Part shown: piece by piece, positions 1 to 11,475 of the stretch
Position numbering within the stretch: the first letter of the stretch is position 1
Layout of the letters: every line of letters starts with the position of its first letter
Source: Alicycliphilus denitrificans K601
GTDB taxonomy: Bacteria > Pseudomonadota > Gammaproteobacteria > Burkholderiales > Burkholderiaceae_C
Length of the DNA: 64,000 nucleotides
Assembly (NCBI RefSeq): GCF_000204645.1
Contig: NC_015422.1
Coordinates: 2,807,001-2,871,000, forward strand
Direction: 5' to 3'
Notes under the pieces: model-generated
The model's database searches: none
What the model saw: the letters and a program-made list of their open reading frames with translations, nothing else
What the model was told of the DNA's origin: nothing
Position numbers and translations under genes: made by a program

Positions 1-2
1 AG

Positions 3-575
3 TGCCTGCCGATTCCGCCGCTGAAGCTGCCCTCCGGCATTCCCGAGCGCGGCTGGAACAAGCTGGCCACCTTTGCCGCCGACCTGTACGGCCTCAAGGG
101 CACGGCCCTGTTCCTGGACGTGGACGTGGTGGTGGTGGGGCCGCTCGACGATTTCTTCACCCAGCCCGGCGAGTTCCTCATCATCCACGACTACAAGCGG
201 CCCTGGCGCATCACCGGCAATTCCTCGGTGTACCGCTTCGAACTGGGGGCGCACCCGGACGTGCTGGAGTACTTCCGCGGCCACTTCGAGGAGATCCGCC
301 ACCGGTTCCGCAACGAGCAGGCCTACCTGTCCGACATGCTGCACAGGCAGGGCAAGCTCGCCTACTGGCCCCAGGACTGGTGCCCCAGCTTCAAGTACCA
401 CTGCATCCCGCGCTGGCCCACGAACTACTGGAAGCAGCCCTTCGTGCCCCAGGGCGCGCGCGTCGTGATTTTCCACGGGGAATGCAATCCGCCCGACGCC
501 CTGGCCGGCCGACGCAACCGGCGCTTTCGCCACATCGAGCCCGCCACCTGGGTGGCCGAGCACTGGCGTGAATGA
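3..575 (+). CDS. Glycosyltransferase-like protein, 5' end missing
   Basis: The reading frame is open from the first bases of the window and ends at TGA 573–575, giving the last 190 residues of a longer protein. A DxD-type motif (FLDVDVVVVG) follows a segment reading KLATFAADLYGLKGTALF, the usual layout of GT-A fold nucleotide-sugar transferases in which the two aspartates hold a divalent metal and the sugar nucleotide. The C-terminal part is rich in Trp, Tyr and His (WPQDWCPSFKYHC). The donor and acceptor cannot be told from this fragment. It converges on the DUF4149 gene, whose stop is the next base. The start lies outside the window. Confidence 0.7.
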   Translation, partial: CLPIPPLKLPSGIPERGWNKLATFAADLYGLKGTALFLDVDVVVVGPLDDFFTQPGEFLIIHDYKRPWRITGNSSVYRFELGAHPDVLEYFRGHFEEIRHRFRNEQAYLSDMLHRQGKLAYWPQDWCPSFKYHCIPRWPTNYWKQPFVPQGARVVIFHGECNPPDALAGRRNRRFRHIEPATWVAEHWRE

Positions 576-983
576 CTAGGAGCGCGCGGTGCTCCACAGC
601 ACGCGCAGCGCGCACAGCCACTGCAGCGCATACATGGCGCTGCCCGCGCCATGCCACAGGCGCAGGTTCTGGCGGGCGACGATGCGCGGCGCCACGCCAT
701 ACTGCACCAGCAGGGCCAGCAGCAGGCCTGCGATCACGAAAACCATAGCTGCCTGCGCCCACTCCTCGGGCTTTTCAGCATGTTTTTTCTTGGAAACGAC
801 CAGCAGCAGCGCGCAGCACGCTATGGAAATGTAAGTCTGCGCCTCGAACAGGCGCGCCGCCACGTTCCCCGCCATCGCCGACGTGGGCAGGTGGGCGAAC
901 AGCAGCGGCACGGCCACGAAGCCAATGGCCGACAGACTGCCCCACCACAGCGCAGCCGCGAGGACCGGCAAGCGCGCGCCCAT
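576..983 (-). CDS. DUF4149 family membrane protein
   Basis: A 135-residue protein with four likely membrane helices: near residues 5–30 (AALWWGSLSAIGFVAVPLL), 50–65, 78–97 and 110–130. The N-terminal WWGSL and FVAVPLLF pattern and the position just downstream of greA match the small DUF4149 membrane proteins that sit beside greA and carAB in Burkholderiales. No enzymatic motif is visible and the function is unknown. It starts 2 nt after the greA stop, so it is probably co-transcribed with greA. Confidence 0.75.
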   Translation of the reverse strand: MGARLPVLAAALWWGSLSAIGFVAVPLLFAHLPTSAMAGNVAARLFEAQTYISIACCALLLVVSKKKHAEKPEEWAQAAMVFVIAGLLLALLVQYGVAPRIVARQNLRLWHGAGSAMYALQWLCALRVLWSTARS

Positions 984-985
984 GA

Positions 986-1462
986 TCAGACGTAGCTCAC
1001 CGACACGACTTCATAGCGGCGCACGCCGCCCGGGGCCTGCACCTCGGCGGTATCGCCCTCCTCCTTGCCGATCAGGGCACGGGCGATGGGGCTGGACACG
1101 TTGATCAGGCCGTGCTTGAGGTCGGCCTCGTCCTCGCCCACGATCTGGTACCTGACGGCCTCGCCCGAGTCCTCGTCCTCCAGCTCCACGGTGGCGCCGA
1201 AGACCACGCGGCCGCCGGCGTCGAGCTCAGAGGGATCGATGATCTGGGCCGCCGACAGCTTGCCCTCGATTTCGAGGATGCGGCCTTCGATGAAGCCCTG
1301 GCGATCCTTGGCGGCCTCGTACTCGGCGTTCTCGCTCAGGTCGCCCTGGGCGCGCGCCTCGGCGATGGCGTTGATCACGGCGGGCCGTTCGACGGTCTTG
1401 AGCCGGTGCAGCTCCTGCTTGAGTTGTTCGGCGCCGCGCTTGGTGATGGGAATGGTGGCCAT
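986..1462 (-). CDS. greA: Transcription elongation factor GreA
   Basis: A 158-residue protein of normal GreA length. The N-terminal half is the coiled coil that enters the RNA polymerase secondary channel ([15 protein letters not shown], then [20 protein letters not shown]), with the acidic [13 protein letters not shown] tip that places Mg2+ for cleavage of backtracked RNA. The C-terminal FKBP-like domain holds [20 protein letters not shown] and [17 protein letters not shown]. It lies downstream of carB behind a strong hairpin terminator (1498–1521), so it is likely to have its own promoter. It is core chromosome, not island DNA. Confidence 0.97.
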   Translation of the reverse strand: MATIPITKRGAEQLKQELHRLKTVERPAVINAIAEARAQGDLSENAEYEAAKDRQGFIEGRILEIEGKLSAAQIIDPSELDAGGRVVFGATVELEDEDSGEAVRYQIVGEDEADLKHGLINVSSPIARALIGKEEGDTAEVQAPGGVRRYEVVSVSYV

Positions 1463-1485
1463 GGGTCAGTCTCCGGATTCCAGAA

Positions 1486-1521
1486 GCAAAAAGCAAACCG
1501 CCGCGCGTTGCCGCGCGGCGG
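1486..1521 (-). terminator. Rho-independent terminator after carB
   Basis: A perfect 10-bp GC stem (1498–1507 with 1512–1521, 4-nt loop) is followed on the minus strand by TTTGCTTTTTGC. A second, imperfect stem-loop lies at about 1534–1566, directly after the carB stop. Together they separate carAB transcription from greA. Confidence 0.75.
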
Positions 1522-1588
1522 TATTCAGTGATGGATGGATTATGCCGCGTTTGCCGCGGCAATCATCCATCGCAATCCGGCGTGGGGC

Positions 1589-6018
<4,430 letters not shown>

Positions 6019-6137
6019 TGGGTTCTCCGAAATGAGTCGGGTCGCCCGGAATCCGCAAAAAACGTTCTGCGGACTGCTGCTTGGTTGGGGATTTGCTTTG
6101 GATGCGGCCGGGCGACGTTTTTGCGGGAAAGCCTCTT

Positions 6138-6143
6138 ATTATA
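6138..6143 (-). promoter_or_regulatory. Likely carAB -10 box
   Basis: The minus strand reads TATAAT, a perfect -10 hexamer, about 120 nt upstream of the carA start. The expected -35 position is weak and GC-rich, so sigma-70 use with an activator, or control in the long leader, is possible. Confidence 0.55.
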
Positions 6144-6211
6144 GTGCGAGAGCCCGACCCTGCCGGCGCATTCGGCCTTTGCCGCAGGGCCGCCGCAATC
6201 GCCCAAAAAGC

Positions 6212-6244
6212 AAAAAGGGCCACCGCGATGCGATGGCCCTTTTT
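6212..6244 (-). terminator. Hairpin terminator beside the tRNA-Pro half
   Basis: An 11-bp stem (6212–6222 with 6234–6244) is flanked by A and T runs, so it can work in both directions. On the minus strand it follows the CCA end of the tRNA-Pro half, so it is probably the native terminator of the tRNA-Pro gene before the island inserted. Confidence 0.65.
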
Positions 6245-6250
6245 CTCATG

Positions 6251-6297
6251 AATGGTCGGCGTGGCGGGATTCGAACTCGCTACCCCTTGCACCCCAT
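6251..6297 (-). repeat. Attachment site: 3' half of tRNA-Pro(GGG), left copy
   Basis: On the minus strand this reads from the anticodon loop (TGGGGTG, anticodon GGG) through the T arm to the acceptor CACGCCG and ACCA. It is only the 3' half: no matching 5' half follows, and the flanking bases diverge at 6298. The same 47 bp recur exactly at 11271–11317. A tRNA 3' half repeated next to tyrosine integrases marks the att sites of integrative elements. It is the left boundary between core DNA (carA) and the island. Confidence 0.85.
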
Positions 6298-6430
6298 CTA
6301 GGTGATAGTACAATTTCATCACCATGAGCCGAGCACGGCAGACCACCAAATTTACTAGGTTTGTCAAATACTTAGGCGCTTCAAGTGTCTCATTGACTAG
6401 CCAAAGTGTTACGCTGTAGCTCATGAAGGT

Positions 6431-6454
6431 GTTGGGCTATTTGTTGGGCTATTT
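6431..6454 (+). repeat. 12-bp tandem repeat, candidate integrase arm sites (left)
   Basis: Two adjacent exact copies of GTTGGGCTATTT lie between the left att site and int1. The same pair, in the same orientation, occurs at 11195–11218 near the right att site of element 1. Paired short direct repeats inside both ends of an element are typical of arm-type sites bound by the N-terminal domain of tyrosine integrases. Confidence 0.6.
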
Positions 6455-6517
6455 TTCGATAGCCTCAGCCCAACAAGGTACAGCAAGGCCACCAGAAGGC
6501 CGCACAAGGGGCGAACA

Positions 6518-7939
6518 ATGACCGACACCACCCAACCCACCACCGCCACGGCGAAGCCCAAAGGCGACCGCTGGCAACACAAGGAGTTGGAGTCCACCCT
6601 GAAGAGCCCGGCGATCACCCGAGTGACCGAAGCCGGTGGACTGTATGGCGTGGTGAAGCGCCTCAAGGACGGTTCCGCGTCCGTGTGGTTCCGCTGGCGC
6701 TTCCGTCACGGTGGCAAGCTGGTTGACTTCACAGCGGGCTCCTGGCCGGGTGACTCCCTGGCAACCATCCGACAAGCCCATGAGTGGGCACAGTCCGAAG
6801 TCAAGGCAGGCCGCAACCCCAACGCCACCCGGCAACTGTCGAAGGTGCAGGAAGCCCAGACCCAGGCCGAGCAAATCCGCATCCATGAGAAGGAGACCGT
6901 GGAAGCCCTCGCCCTCAAGTGGCAGTCGGTGGAGTTGACGAAGCGCGTGTCTGGCGAACAAGAAACGGGGCGCTTTGATAACGGCGTGGAGTTGATCCGC
7001 AGCTTCACCAAAGACGTGTTTCCCGCCATCGGCTCCAAGCCAGTGCAAGCCGTCACCAAAACCGACTGCCTCCACATCCTGAACAGCGTCAAGGAACGCG
7101 GAGCCCTCCGCATGGCAAACCGCTTGCTGAACGACCTGACCCAGTTCTTCAACTGGTGCCGCGTCATGGGCTACATCACCACCAGCCCATTGGAGGACGT
7201 GCGCCGCAAGCATGTGGGCGGCAAGGCGACTCCACGCGACCGCGTTCTTTGGGACGTGTCGCCCACCACCACCCAGCCAGAAGCCGAGCTACAGGAACTC
7301 CACTCCCGACTGCCATCTGCACGCCTGCAACGAGAAAGCGAACTCACCATTTGGATTCTGTTGTCCACCATGGCCCGCGTGGGCGAAATCGCCAAGGCAC
7401 AGTGGAAGGATGTGGACTTGACCAAGGGCGTGTGGTTCCTGCCCGAGACCAAAAACGGCAAGGCGCACCACATCCACCTGAGCGCCTTCGCACTCCGACA
7501 CTTCCGTGAACTCCACACACTGACCGGCAGCAGCCAATGGGTTCTTCCTGGCAGGAACACACGCAAGGACGGCACGCCAGCCGATCACGTATGCCCGAAG
7601 TCCCTGGCGAAGCAGTTTGGCGACCGACAAGAACGTGACACGCCCATGAGTGGCCGCACCAAGGCGACTGGCACCCTCGCCCTACCCGGTGGTAAATGGA
7701 CACCGCACGACCTCCGCCGCACTGGTGCCACGATCATGGCCCATCTTGGCGTGTCGGTGGACATCATTGAGAAGGCACTGAATCACACCCCGGCGAACTC
7801 GTTGATTGCCGTTTACCAGACTGCCAGCCGCTTCCAAGAGCAGCAAGTCGCATGGGACAAGCTGGGTCAGCATCTGGATTGGGTGCTGAGCGGCAAGCAG
7901 TCCAACGTGGTGGCGCTCCCTCAGAAATTGAGTGCATAA
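6518..7939 (+). CDS. Tyrosine integrase of element 1
   Basis: A 473-residue site-specific recombinase that should insert and excise the first element at the tRNA-Pro site. The N-terminal part (residues about 15–110) has an arm-binding-like layout (GGLYGVVKRLKDGSASVWFRW). A core-binding domain sits at about 140–230. The catalytic domain shows the active-site Arg in LSTMARVGEIAKAQW, the HxxR box as TPHDLRRTGATIM, and the nucleophile region ALNHTPANSLIAVYQ. The start is supported by AAGGGG six bases upstream of the ATG. It lies 220 bp from the att site and points into the element. It resembles int2 in layout but is clearly different in sequence. Confidence 0.92.
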   Translation: MTDTTQPTTATAKPKGDRWQHKELESTLKSPAITRVTEAGGLYGVVKRLKDGSASVWFRWRFRHGGKLVDFTAGSWPGDSLATIRQAHEWAQSEVKAGRNPNATRQLSKVQEAQTQAEQIRIHEKETVEALALKWQSVELTKRVSGEQETGRFDNGVELIRSFTKDVFPAIGSKPVQAVTKTDCLHILNSVKERGALRMANRLLNDLTQFFNWCRVMGYITTSPLEDVRRKHVGGKATPRDRVLWDVSPTTTQPEAELQELHSRLPSARLQRESELTIWILLSTMARVGEIAKAQWKDVDLTKGVWFLPETKNGKAHHIHLSAFALRHFRELHTLTGSSQWVLPGRNTRKDGTPADHVCPKSLAKQFGDRQERDTPMSGRTKATGTLALPGGKWTPHDLRRTGATIMAHLGVSVDIIEKALNHTPANSLIAVYQTASRFQEQQVAWDKLGQHLDWVLSGKQSNVVALPQKLSA

Positions 7940-8020
7940 CACGTTGATCCGTAAGCGCCGCACATGAGATAATGACGGCATCCGACCTGTCCCATTGGTC
8001 GGCAAGTCATGGGCCGCTAA

Positions 8021-8120
8021 GCTGTATACCGAGTACAGCGACGACTTCAAAAGAAGCCGTTGGAAGTGACGCAAGCAACAAGTCTTTGGACTGGCTAGCG
8101 TACCTTCCAACGGCTTTTTT
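8021..8120 (+). ncRNA. Structured intergenic RNA or leader candidate
   Basis: Between int1 and the AlpA-like gene there is an inverted repeat (GCTGTA 8021–8026 with TACAGC 8034–8039). It is followed by a long stem (8055–8066 with 8104–8115, 12 bp perfect) ending in a T run. The 37-nt loop holds a further small hairpin (AGTC 8081–8084 with GACT 8089–8092). This could be a small RNA with its own terminator, or a terminator/regulatory leader before the alpA-like gene. No family was recognised. Confidence 0.4.
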
Positions 8121-8144
8121 GTTTCCGCGCTCAGGACAACGAAA

Positions 8145-8390
8145 ATGGCGATCACCGTCAAATCAAAATCTGCACCCCCAGCGCCTCCCGCTGGTGTTGA
8201 CGAACTTCTATCCCCAAAAGAGATTCAAGGCTGGCTCAAAACGAGCCGCCCCAGCTTTTACCGCTGGATCAAGATGGGGCAGTTTCCAAAGCACGACCTG
8301 ATTGCAGGATGCAAGCCCAGGTGGAAGAAGTCCACCGTTCAGGCGTGGATTGACTCGAAGGGCACCCAGGCCACCCAGGCGAAGGGGTGA
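8145..8390 (+). CDS. AlpA/MerR-fold DNA-binding protein, probable excision regulator
   Basis: An 81-residue protein with a winged-helix pattern: LLSPKEIQGWLKTSRPSFYRW, then IKMGQFPKHD and KSTVQAWIDSKG, as in AlpA-type regulators and excisionases of P4-like and tRNA-targeted elements. Such proteins commonly direct the integrase toward excision or activate it. An AGGA sequence eight bases upstream supports the ATG. It lies between int1 and an IS copy in element 1, which fits a recombination-directionality role; this role is inferred from context. Confidence 0.7.
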   Translation: MAITVKSKSAPPAPPAGVDELLSPKEIQGWLKTSRPSFYRWIKMGQFPKHDLIAGCKPRWKKSTVQAWIDSKGTQATQAKG

Positions 8391-8526
8391 CCCATGGCGA
8401 ACTGAACCGCCCCGGCTTTCAAGGAGGCCGATTGGTTTAAGTTGACACCTCTGTCGAGGTGTCGCTGACGGCGAGTTGAACAGCCCCGGATTTCGAGGAG
8501 GCACCAACTCTTGAGAAGATGGAGCC

Positions 8527-8850
8527 ATGAACAAGTCACCGAAGTTCTCCCCGGAAGTCCGCGAGCGCGCCGTTCGCATGGTGCAGGAGCACCGAGCCGA
8601 CTACCCGTCGCTGTGGGCAGCCATTGAATCGATTGCGCCCAAGATTGGCTGCGTGCCGCAGACCTTGAATGACTGGGTCAAGAAGGCCGAGGTCGACAGC
8701 GGCCAGCGCCCCGGCACCACCACGGCAGACGCCCAGCGCATCAAGGAACTGGAGCGTGAGGTCAAAGAGCTGCGCCGGGCCAACGACATCCTGAAGACGG
8801 CCAGCGCGTTTTTCGCGCAGGCGGAGCTCGACCGCCGATTGAAGTCTTGA
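8527..8850 (+). CDS. IS3-family transposase OrfA
   Basis: A 107-residue OrfA. The N-terminal helix-turn-helix is [20 protein letters not shown] with [14 protein letters not shown], and the C-terminal leucine-zipper-like helix reads [20 protein letters not shown]. The latter normally joins OrfB by programmed frameshift to give OrfAB, which binds the IS ends. Its TGA overlaps a TTG that opens the orfB frame (8847). The gene itself is intact. Confidence 0.9.
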   Translation: MNKSPKFSPEVRERAVRMVQEHRADYPSLWAAIESIAPKIGCVPQTLNDWVKKAEVDSGQRPGTTTADAQRIKELEREVKELRRANDILKTASAFFAQAELDRRLKS

Positions 8851-9762
8851 AGAACTACATCGACCGCCACCGTGATGACTACGGGGTCGAGCCCATCTGC
8901 CGGGTGCTGCAGATGGCCCCGTCGTGTTACTGGCGCCACGCAGCCCGGCAACGCAACCCGCAACTGCGCAGTCAACGCGTCCAGCGTGACGAGGGTTTGA
9001 AAGCCGACATCCAGCGCGTGTGGCACGCCAACTGGCAGGTCTACGGGGCCGATAAGGTCTGGCTGCAGATGAACCGCGAGGGCATCGCAGTGGCGCGCTG
9101 CACGGTCGAGCGCCTCGATGCGTGCCATGGGCTTGCAAGGAGCACGCCGTGGCAAGACAGTGCGCACCACCACGCCGGACACATCGGCACCGTGCCCGCT
9201 GGACCACGTCAACCGGCAATTCAAGGCCAGCCGGCCCAACGAGCTGTGGGTGTCGGACTTCACCTACGTCTCCACCTGGCAGGGCTGGTTGTACGTGGCC
9301 TTCGTGGTGGACGTGTACGCCCGGCGCATCGTGGGCTGGCGGGTCAGCCGCAGCATGCAAACGGACTTCGTGCTGGATGCGCTGGAGCAGGCGCTGTATG
9401 ACCGCCAGCCAGCAGCCCATGCCTTGACGCACCATTCCGACAGGGGCAGTCAATACGTTTCCATACGCTACACCGAACGCTTGGACCAGGCGGGTATCCA
9501 GCCATCAGTGGGCAGCCGGGGTGACAGCTACGACAACGCACTGGCCGAGACCATCAACGGGCTGTACAAGGCCGAGCTGATTCACCGCCGGGGACCCTGG
9601 AAGACCAGGGAATCCGTGGAGCTGGCCACCCTGCAGTGGGTGCACTGGTTCAATCACGTCCGACTGCTCACGCCGATTGGGGGCATCCCTCCGGCAGAAG
9701 CTGAGGCAAACTACTGGAGGCAACTCGCCGTCAGCGACACCTCGACAGAGGTGTCAACTTAA
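8847..9762 (+). pseudogene. IS3-family transposase OrfB, frameshifted
   Basis: The DDE transposase is split between two frames. The first frame gives the start through VARCTVERL. At about 9114–9117 the sequence CTCG appears to carry one base more than the expected CTG, and the family continues in the next frame as MRAMGLQGARRGKTV. That second frame holds all three catalytic acids: the first Asp in WVSDFTYVSTW, the second in THHSDRGSQY and the Glu in NALAETINGLY. Unless ribosomal slippage rescues it, this copy cannot make transposase. The reading is clean elsewhere, so the mutation is probably recent. Confidence 0.85.
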
Positions 9763-9796
9763 ACCAATCGGCCTCCTTGAAAGCCGGGGCGGTTCA

Positions 9797-11170
9797 CTAC
9801 CGAATCAGCATGTTGCGTATCCAGCGCAATACTGACCAAGTTGAAGGTTCGTTGACCCTCTCATTTGGTTCATCCTGAACCGTAGGCAACTGTTTGGCTT
9901 TGCTAATTGCTGCTAGATGTTGTTCGATCTTCTGAAGCGAACCACGAATATCTTTGATCGTGGTCGAATTGCGCCCCTCTATGGCATCGACTACTGCTTG
10001 TTCCATGCTTTTCATAGTTGCCATACCCCTGAAATGCTCGATAGATAGAACACAGGTGTCAACTACAGTTTTCTTCCGCCACATAGGGGGATTGAACTTG
10101 TAAGTGATGTCCAGCGGAAGCCCCCCTGCACCGAGTTCCTTTGCAAGACCGCCAAACTGCCCACCATGAAATACTAGACGTTGACCCGGCGCAAGCAAAG
10201 GAATGCCTGAAGTCGGTATGTAGCTTCCATGCCCAGATGGAGCTTCAATACCATACCAGCCGATAGGTATCGGTTTAGAGAACTTTATGTCGGTGGCATT
10301 GCCTGTGCCTACATTTTCTATGACCAGCTCTATGATTGATTGTTGCCGTTCACTTGGCTGATAGTACGCAACAATCTGCGGCTGAGAATTTTTGTATACA
10401 GCCACATAAGCAACTAAAGCAGCCAGCGCAGCGGAAGCCGGTGCTAAAAAATCAGTCAGATATTTATTCACATCGACGGGCACTAATAACCCCTTCCATA
10501 AAGGCGTCATCGGAAATGGTATCTGAAGGCCGCTAAGCTCAGGTGCAGCACCACCAAATATAGTGCCGACAAAGAGCAGGACAACGCCTACGGCGGATAT
10601 ATGGACACCACCTGTAGCGGTTGTCTCGATCTTCTTTGAGACATCGGCAAGCAGTCCGGCGAACTGTCTAGCCTGCACATCCAGCGCTTTTTGTGCCTTC
10701 TTCTCAGCTTGAAGAACCGCAATGTGTGTCTTCCCTTGGGCTTCCTCCAACTCTTTGATGATCTTTTCCAAGTGCTTCAAACGACCTTCAACCGTTTGAT
10801 CAGCCGATGGGCCATGAGTTGAGTATCCGTATGCCTCGCCAACCATGCTGGGGAACATCCCATTCATGGAAGCCTCGATGACGCGCGGATGATACGAGGG
10901 GAACTCCTTGATCCATCGTTGGAACTGCGACCTCACGGTCGGCTGTCCAAAGTCAGCCCGCGTCTTCAGGATGCCCCACACCACGGTCAACACACCACCG
11001 AGTTGCAGGAGCATCCCAGTCAGACGGAAAGCCCTCTCCGACCACCCACACAACCATGTGGTGACGACGGACACCACTACCACGGCAACGGCCCACCAGT
11101 AGTACGGCGCGACTGGCATCCTACGCACCCAGAGACCCACGTATCGCAACCAGCGTACGAACCTCTTCAT
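9797..11170 (-). CDS. Unknown membrane protein, cargo of element 1
   Basis: A 457-residue protein I do not recognise. Two likely membrane helices lie near the N-terminus (residues about 23–45, YYWWAVAVVVVSVVTTWL, and 48–68). A helical, charged segment follows (residues about 125–175, HLEKIIKELEEAQGKTHIAV and QAEKKAQKALD). Two more helices lie at about 195–215 (HISAVGVVLLFVGTIFG) and 237–260. The C-terminal half (residues about 265–370) looks beta-rich and globular, with IELVIENVGTGNATDIKFS suggesting an immunoglobulin-like fold. The start is strongly supported by AGGAGGGG four bases upstream. Its TAG stop lies directly against the IS right end, so the natural 3' end may have been cut by the IS. 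Base composition is lower in GC than the core genes. A defence or superinfection role is possible only by position. Confidence 0.6.
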   Translation of the reverse strand: MKRFVRWLRYVGLWVRRMPVAPYYWWAVAVVVVSVVTTWLCGWSERAFRLTGMLLQLGGVLTVVWGILKTRADFGQPTVRSQFQRWIKEFPSYHPRVIEASMNGMFPSMVGEAYGYSTHGPSADQTVEGRLKHLEKIIKELEEAQGKTHIAVLQAEKKAQKALDVQARQFAGLLADVSKKIETTATGGVHISAVGVVLLFVGTIFGGAAPELSGLQIPFPMTPLWKGLLVPVDVNKYLTDFLAPASAALAALVAYVAVYKNSQPQIVAYYQPSERQQSIIELVIENVGTGNATDIKFSKPIPIGWYGIEAPSGHGSYIPTSGIPLLAPGQRLVFHGGQFGGLAKELGAGGLPLDITYKFNPPMWRKKTVVDTCVLSIEHFRGMATMKSMEQAVVDAIEGRNSTTIKDIRGSLQKIEQHLAAISKAKQLPTVQDEPNERVNEPSTWSVLRWIRNMLIR

Positions 11171-11194
11171 GATCCCCTCCTAGCAAATCAAACT

Positions 11195-11218
11195 GTTGGG
11201 CTATTTGTTGGGCTATTT
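11195..11218 (+). repeat. 12-bp tandem repeat, candidate integrase arm sites (right)
   Basis: Two exact copies of GTTGGGCTATTT, identical to 6431–6454, lie just inside the right att copy. The matched pairs at both ends define element 1 as about 6251–11317. Confidence 0.6.
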
Positions 11219-11225
11219 CCACAGA

Positions 11226-11264
11226 AAAGAAAAAGGACTTAGCCCCTTGCGAAGCTAAGTCCTT
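11226..11264 (-). terminator. Hairpin terminator beside the second tRNA-Pro half
   Basis: An 11-bp perfect stem (11233–11243 with 11254–11264) is followed on the minus strand by a T-rich run (TTTTTCTTTT). It sits after the CCA end of the second tRNA-Pro half, in the same relative place as the terminator at 6212–6244 but with unrelated sequence. This suggests that element 1 brought its own terminator for the restored tRNA gene. Confidence 0.6.
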
Positions 11265-11270
11265 GATATA

Positions 11271-11317
11271 AATGGTCGGCGTGGCGGGATTCGAACTCGC
11301 TACCCCTTGCACCCCAT
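11271..11317 (-). repeat. Attachment site: 3' half of tRNA-Pro(GGG), middle copy
   Basis: Identical over 47 bp to 6251–6297. The sequence to its right is not the tRNA-Pro 5' half, so this is the junction between two tandem elements, not the end of the array. The intact tRNA-Pro should lie at the far right end of the second element, beyond position 64000. Confidence 0.85.
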
Positions 11318-11436
11318 TCATTTTTGGGTAGATTTTGGTGGATTTCCGTGGATCAATAAAATCCTTTAAAAACAATAGGTTAAGCGATAAAATTAAAGAA
11401 AAGGAGTCCCAACAAATCCCCTACCATCCCATTTCT

Positions 11437-11460
11437 GGTGGACCCCTGGGTGGACCCCTG
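11437..11460 (+). repeat. 12-bp tandem repeat upstream of int2
   Basis: Two exact adjacent copies of GGTGGACCCCTG lie 15 bp before the chosen int2 start. The arrangement mirrors the 12-bp pairs of element 1 but with different sequence, as expected for arm sites of a different integrase. It could also act as an operator for int2. Confidence 0.45.
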
Positions 11461-11475
11461 GAAGCTGGAGAAACT

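Larger units (their letters stand above)
8403..9796 (+). mobile_element. IS3-family insertion sequence with an extra inverted right end
   Basis: Two terminal segments, 8403–8477 and 9722–9796, are perfect inverted repeats of 75 bp, far longer than normal IS3-family ends. Inside the left one, at about 8477, lies a second, slightly different end (TGAACAGCCCCGGATTT) that looks like the true left end. The complete IS is therefore about 8477–9796 (1.32 kb), and 8403–8476 is an inverted copy of its right end abutting the left tip. No clear target duplication is seen. The element carries orfA and a frameshifted orfB. Confidence 0.8.

Noticed and set aside
6251..6297. End of a tmRNA gene
   Set aside because: The anticodon stem and loop plus the ACCA end fit tRNA-Pro(GGG); no tmRNA body is present.
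8021..8039. LexA box
   Set aside because: CTGT and ACAG are separated by 9 bases, not 8, so it does not fit the LexA site.
11335..11475. N-terminal extension of int2
   Set aside because: It would translate the 12-bp tandem repeats, has no ribosome site and lacks family likeness.
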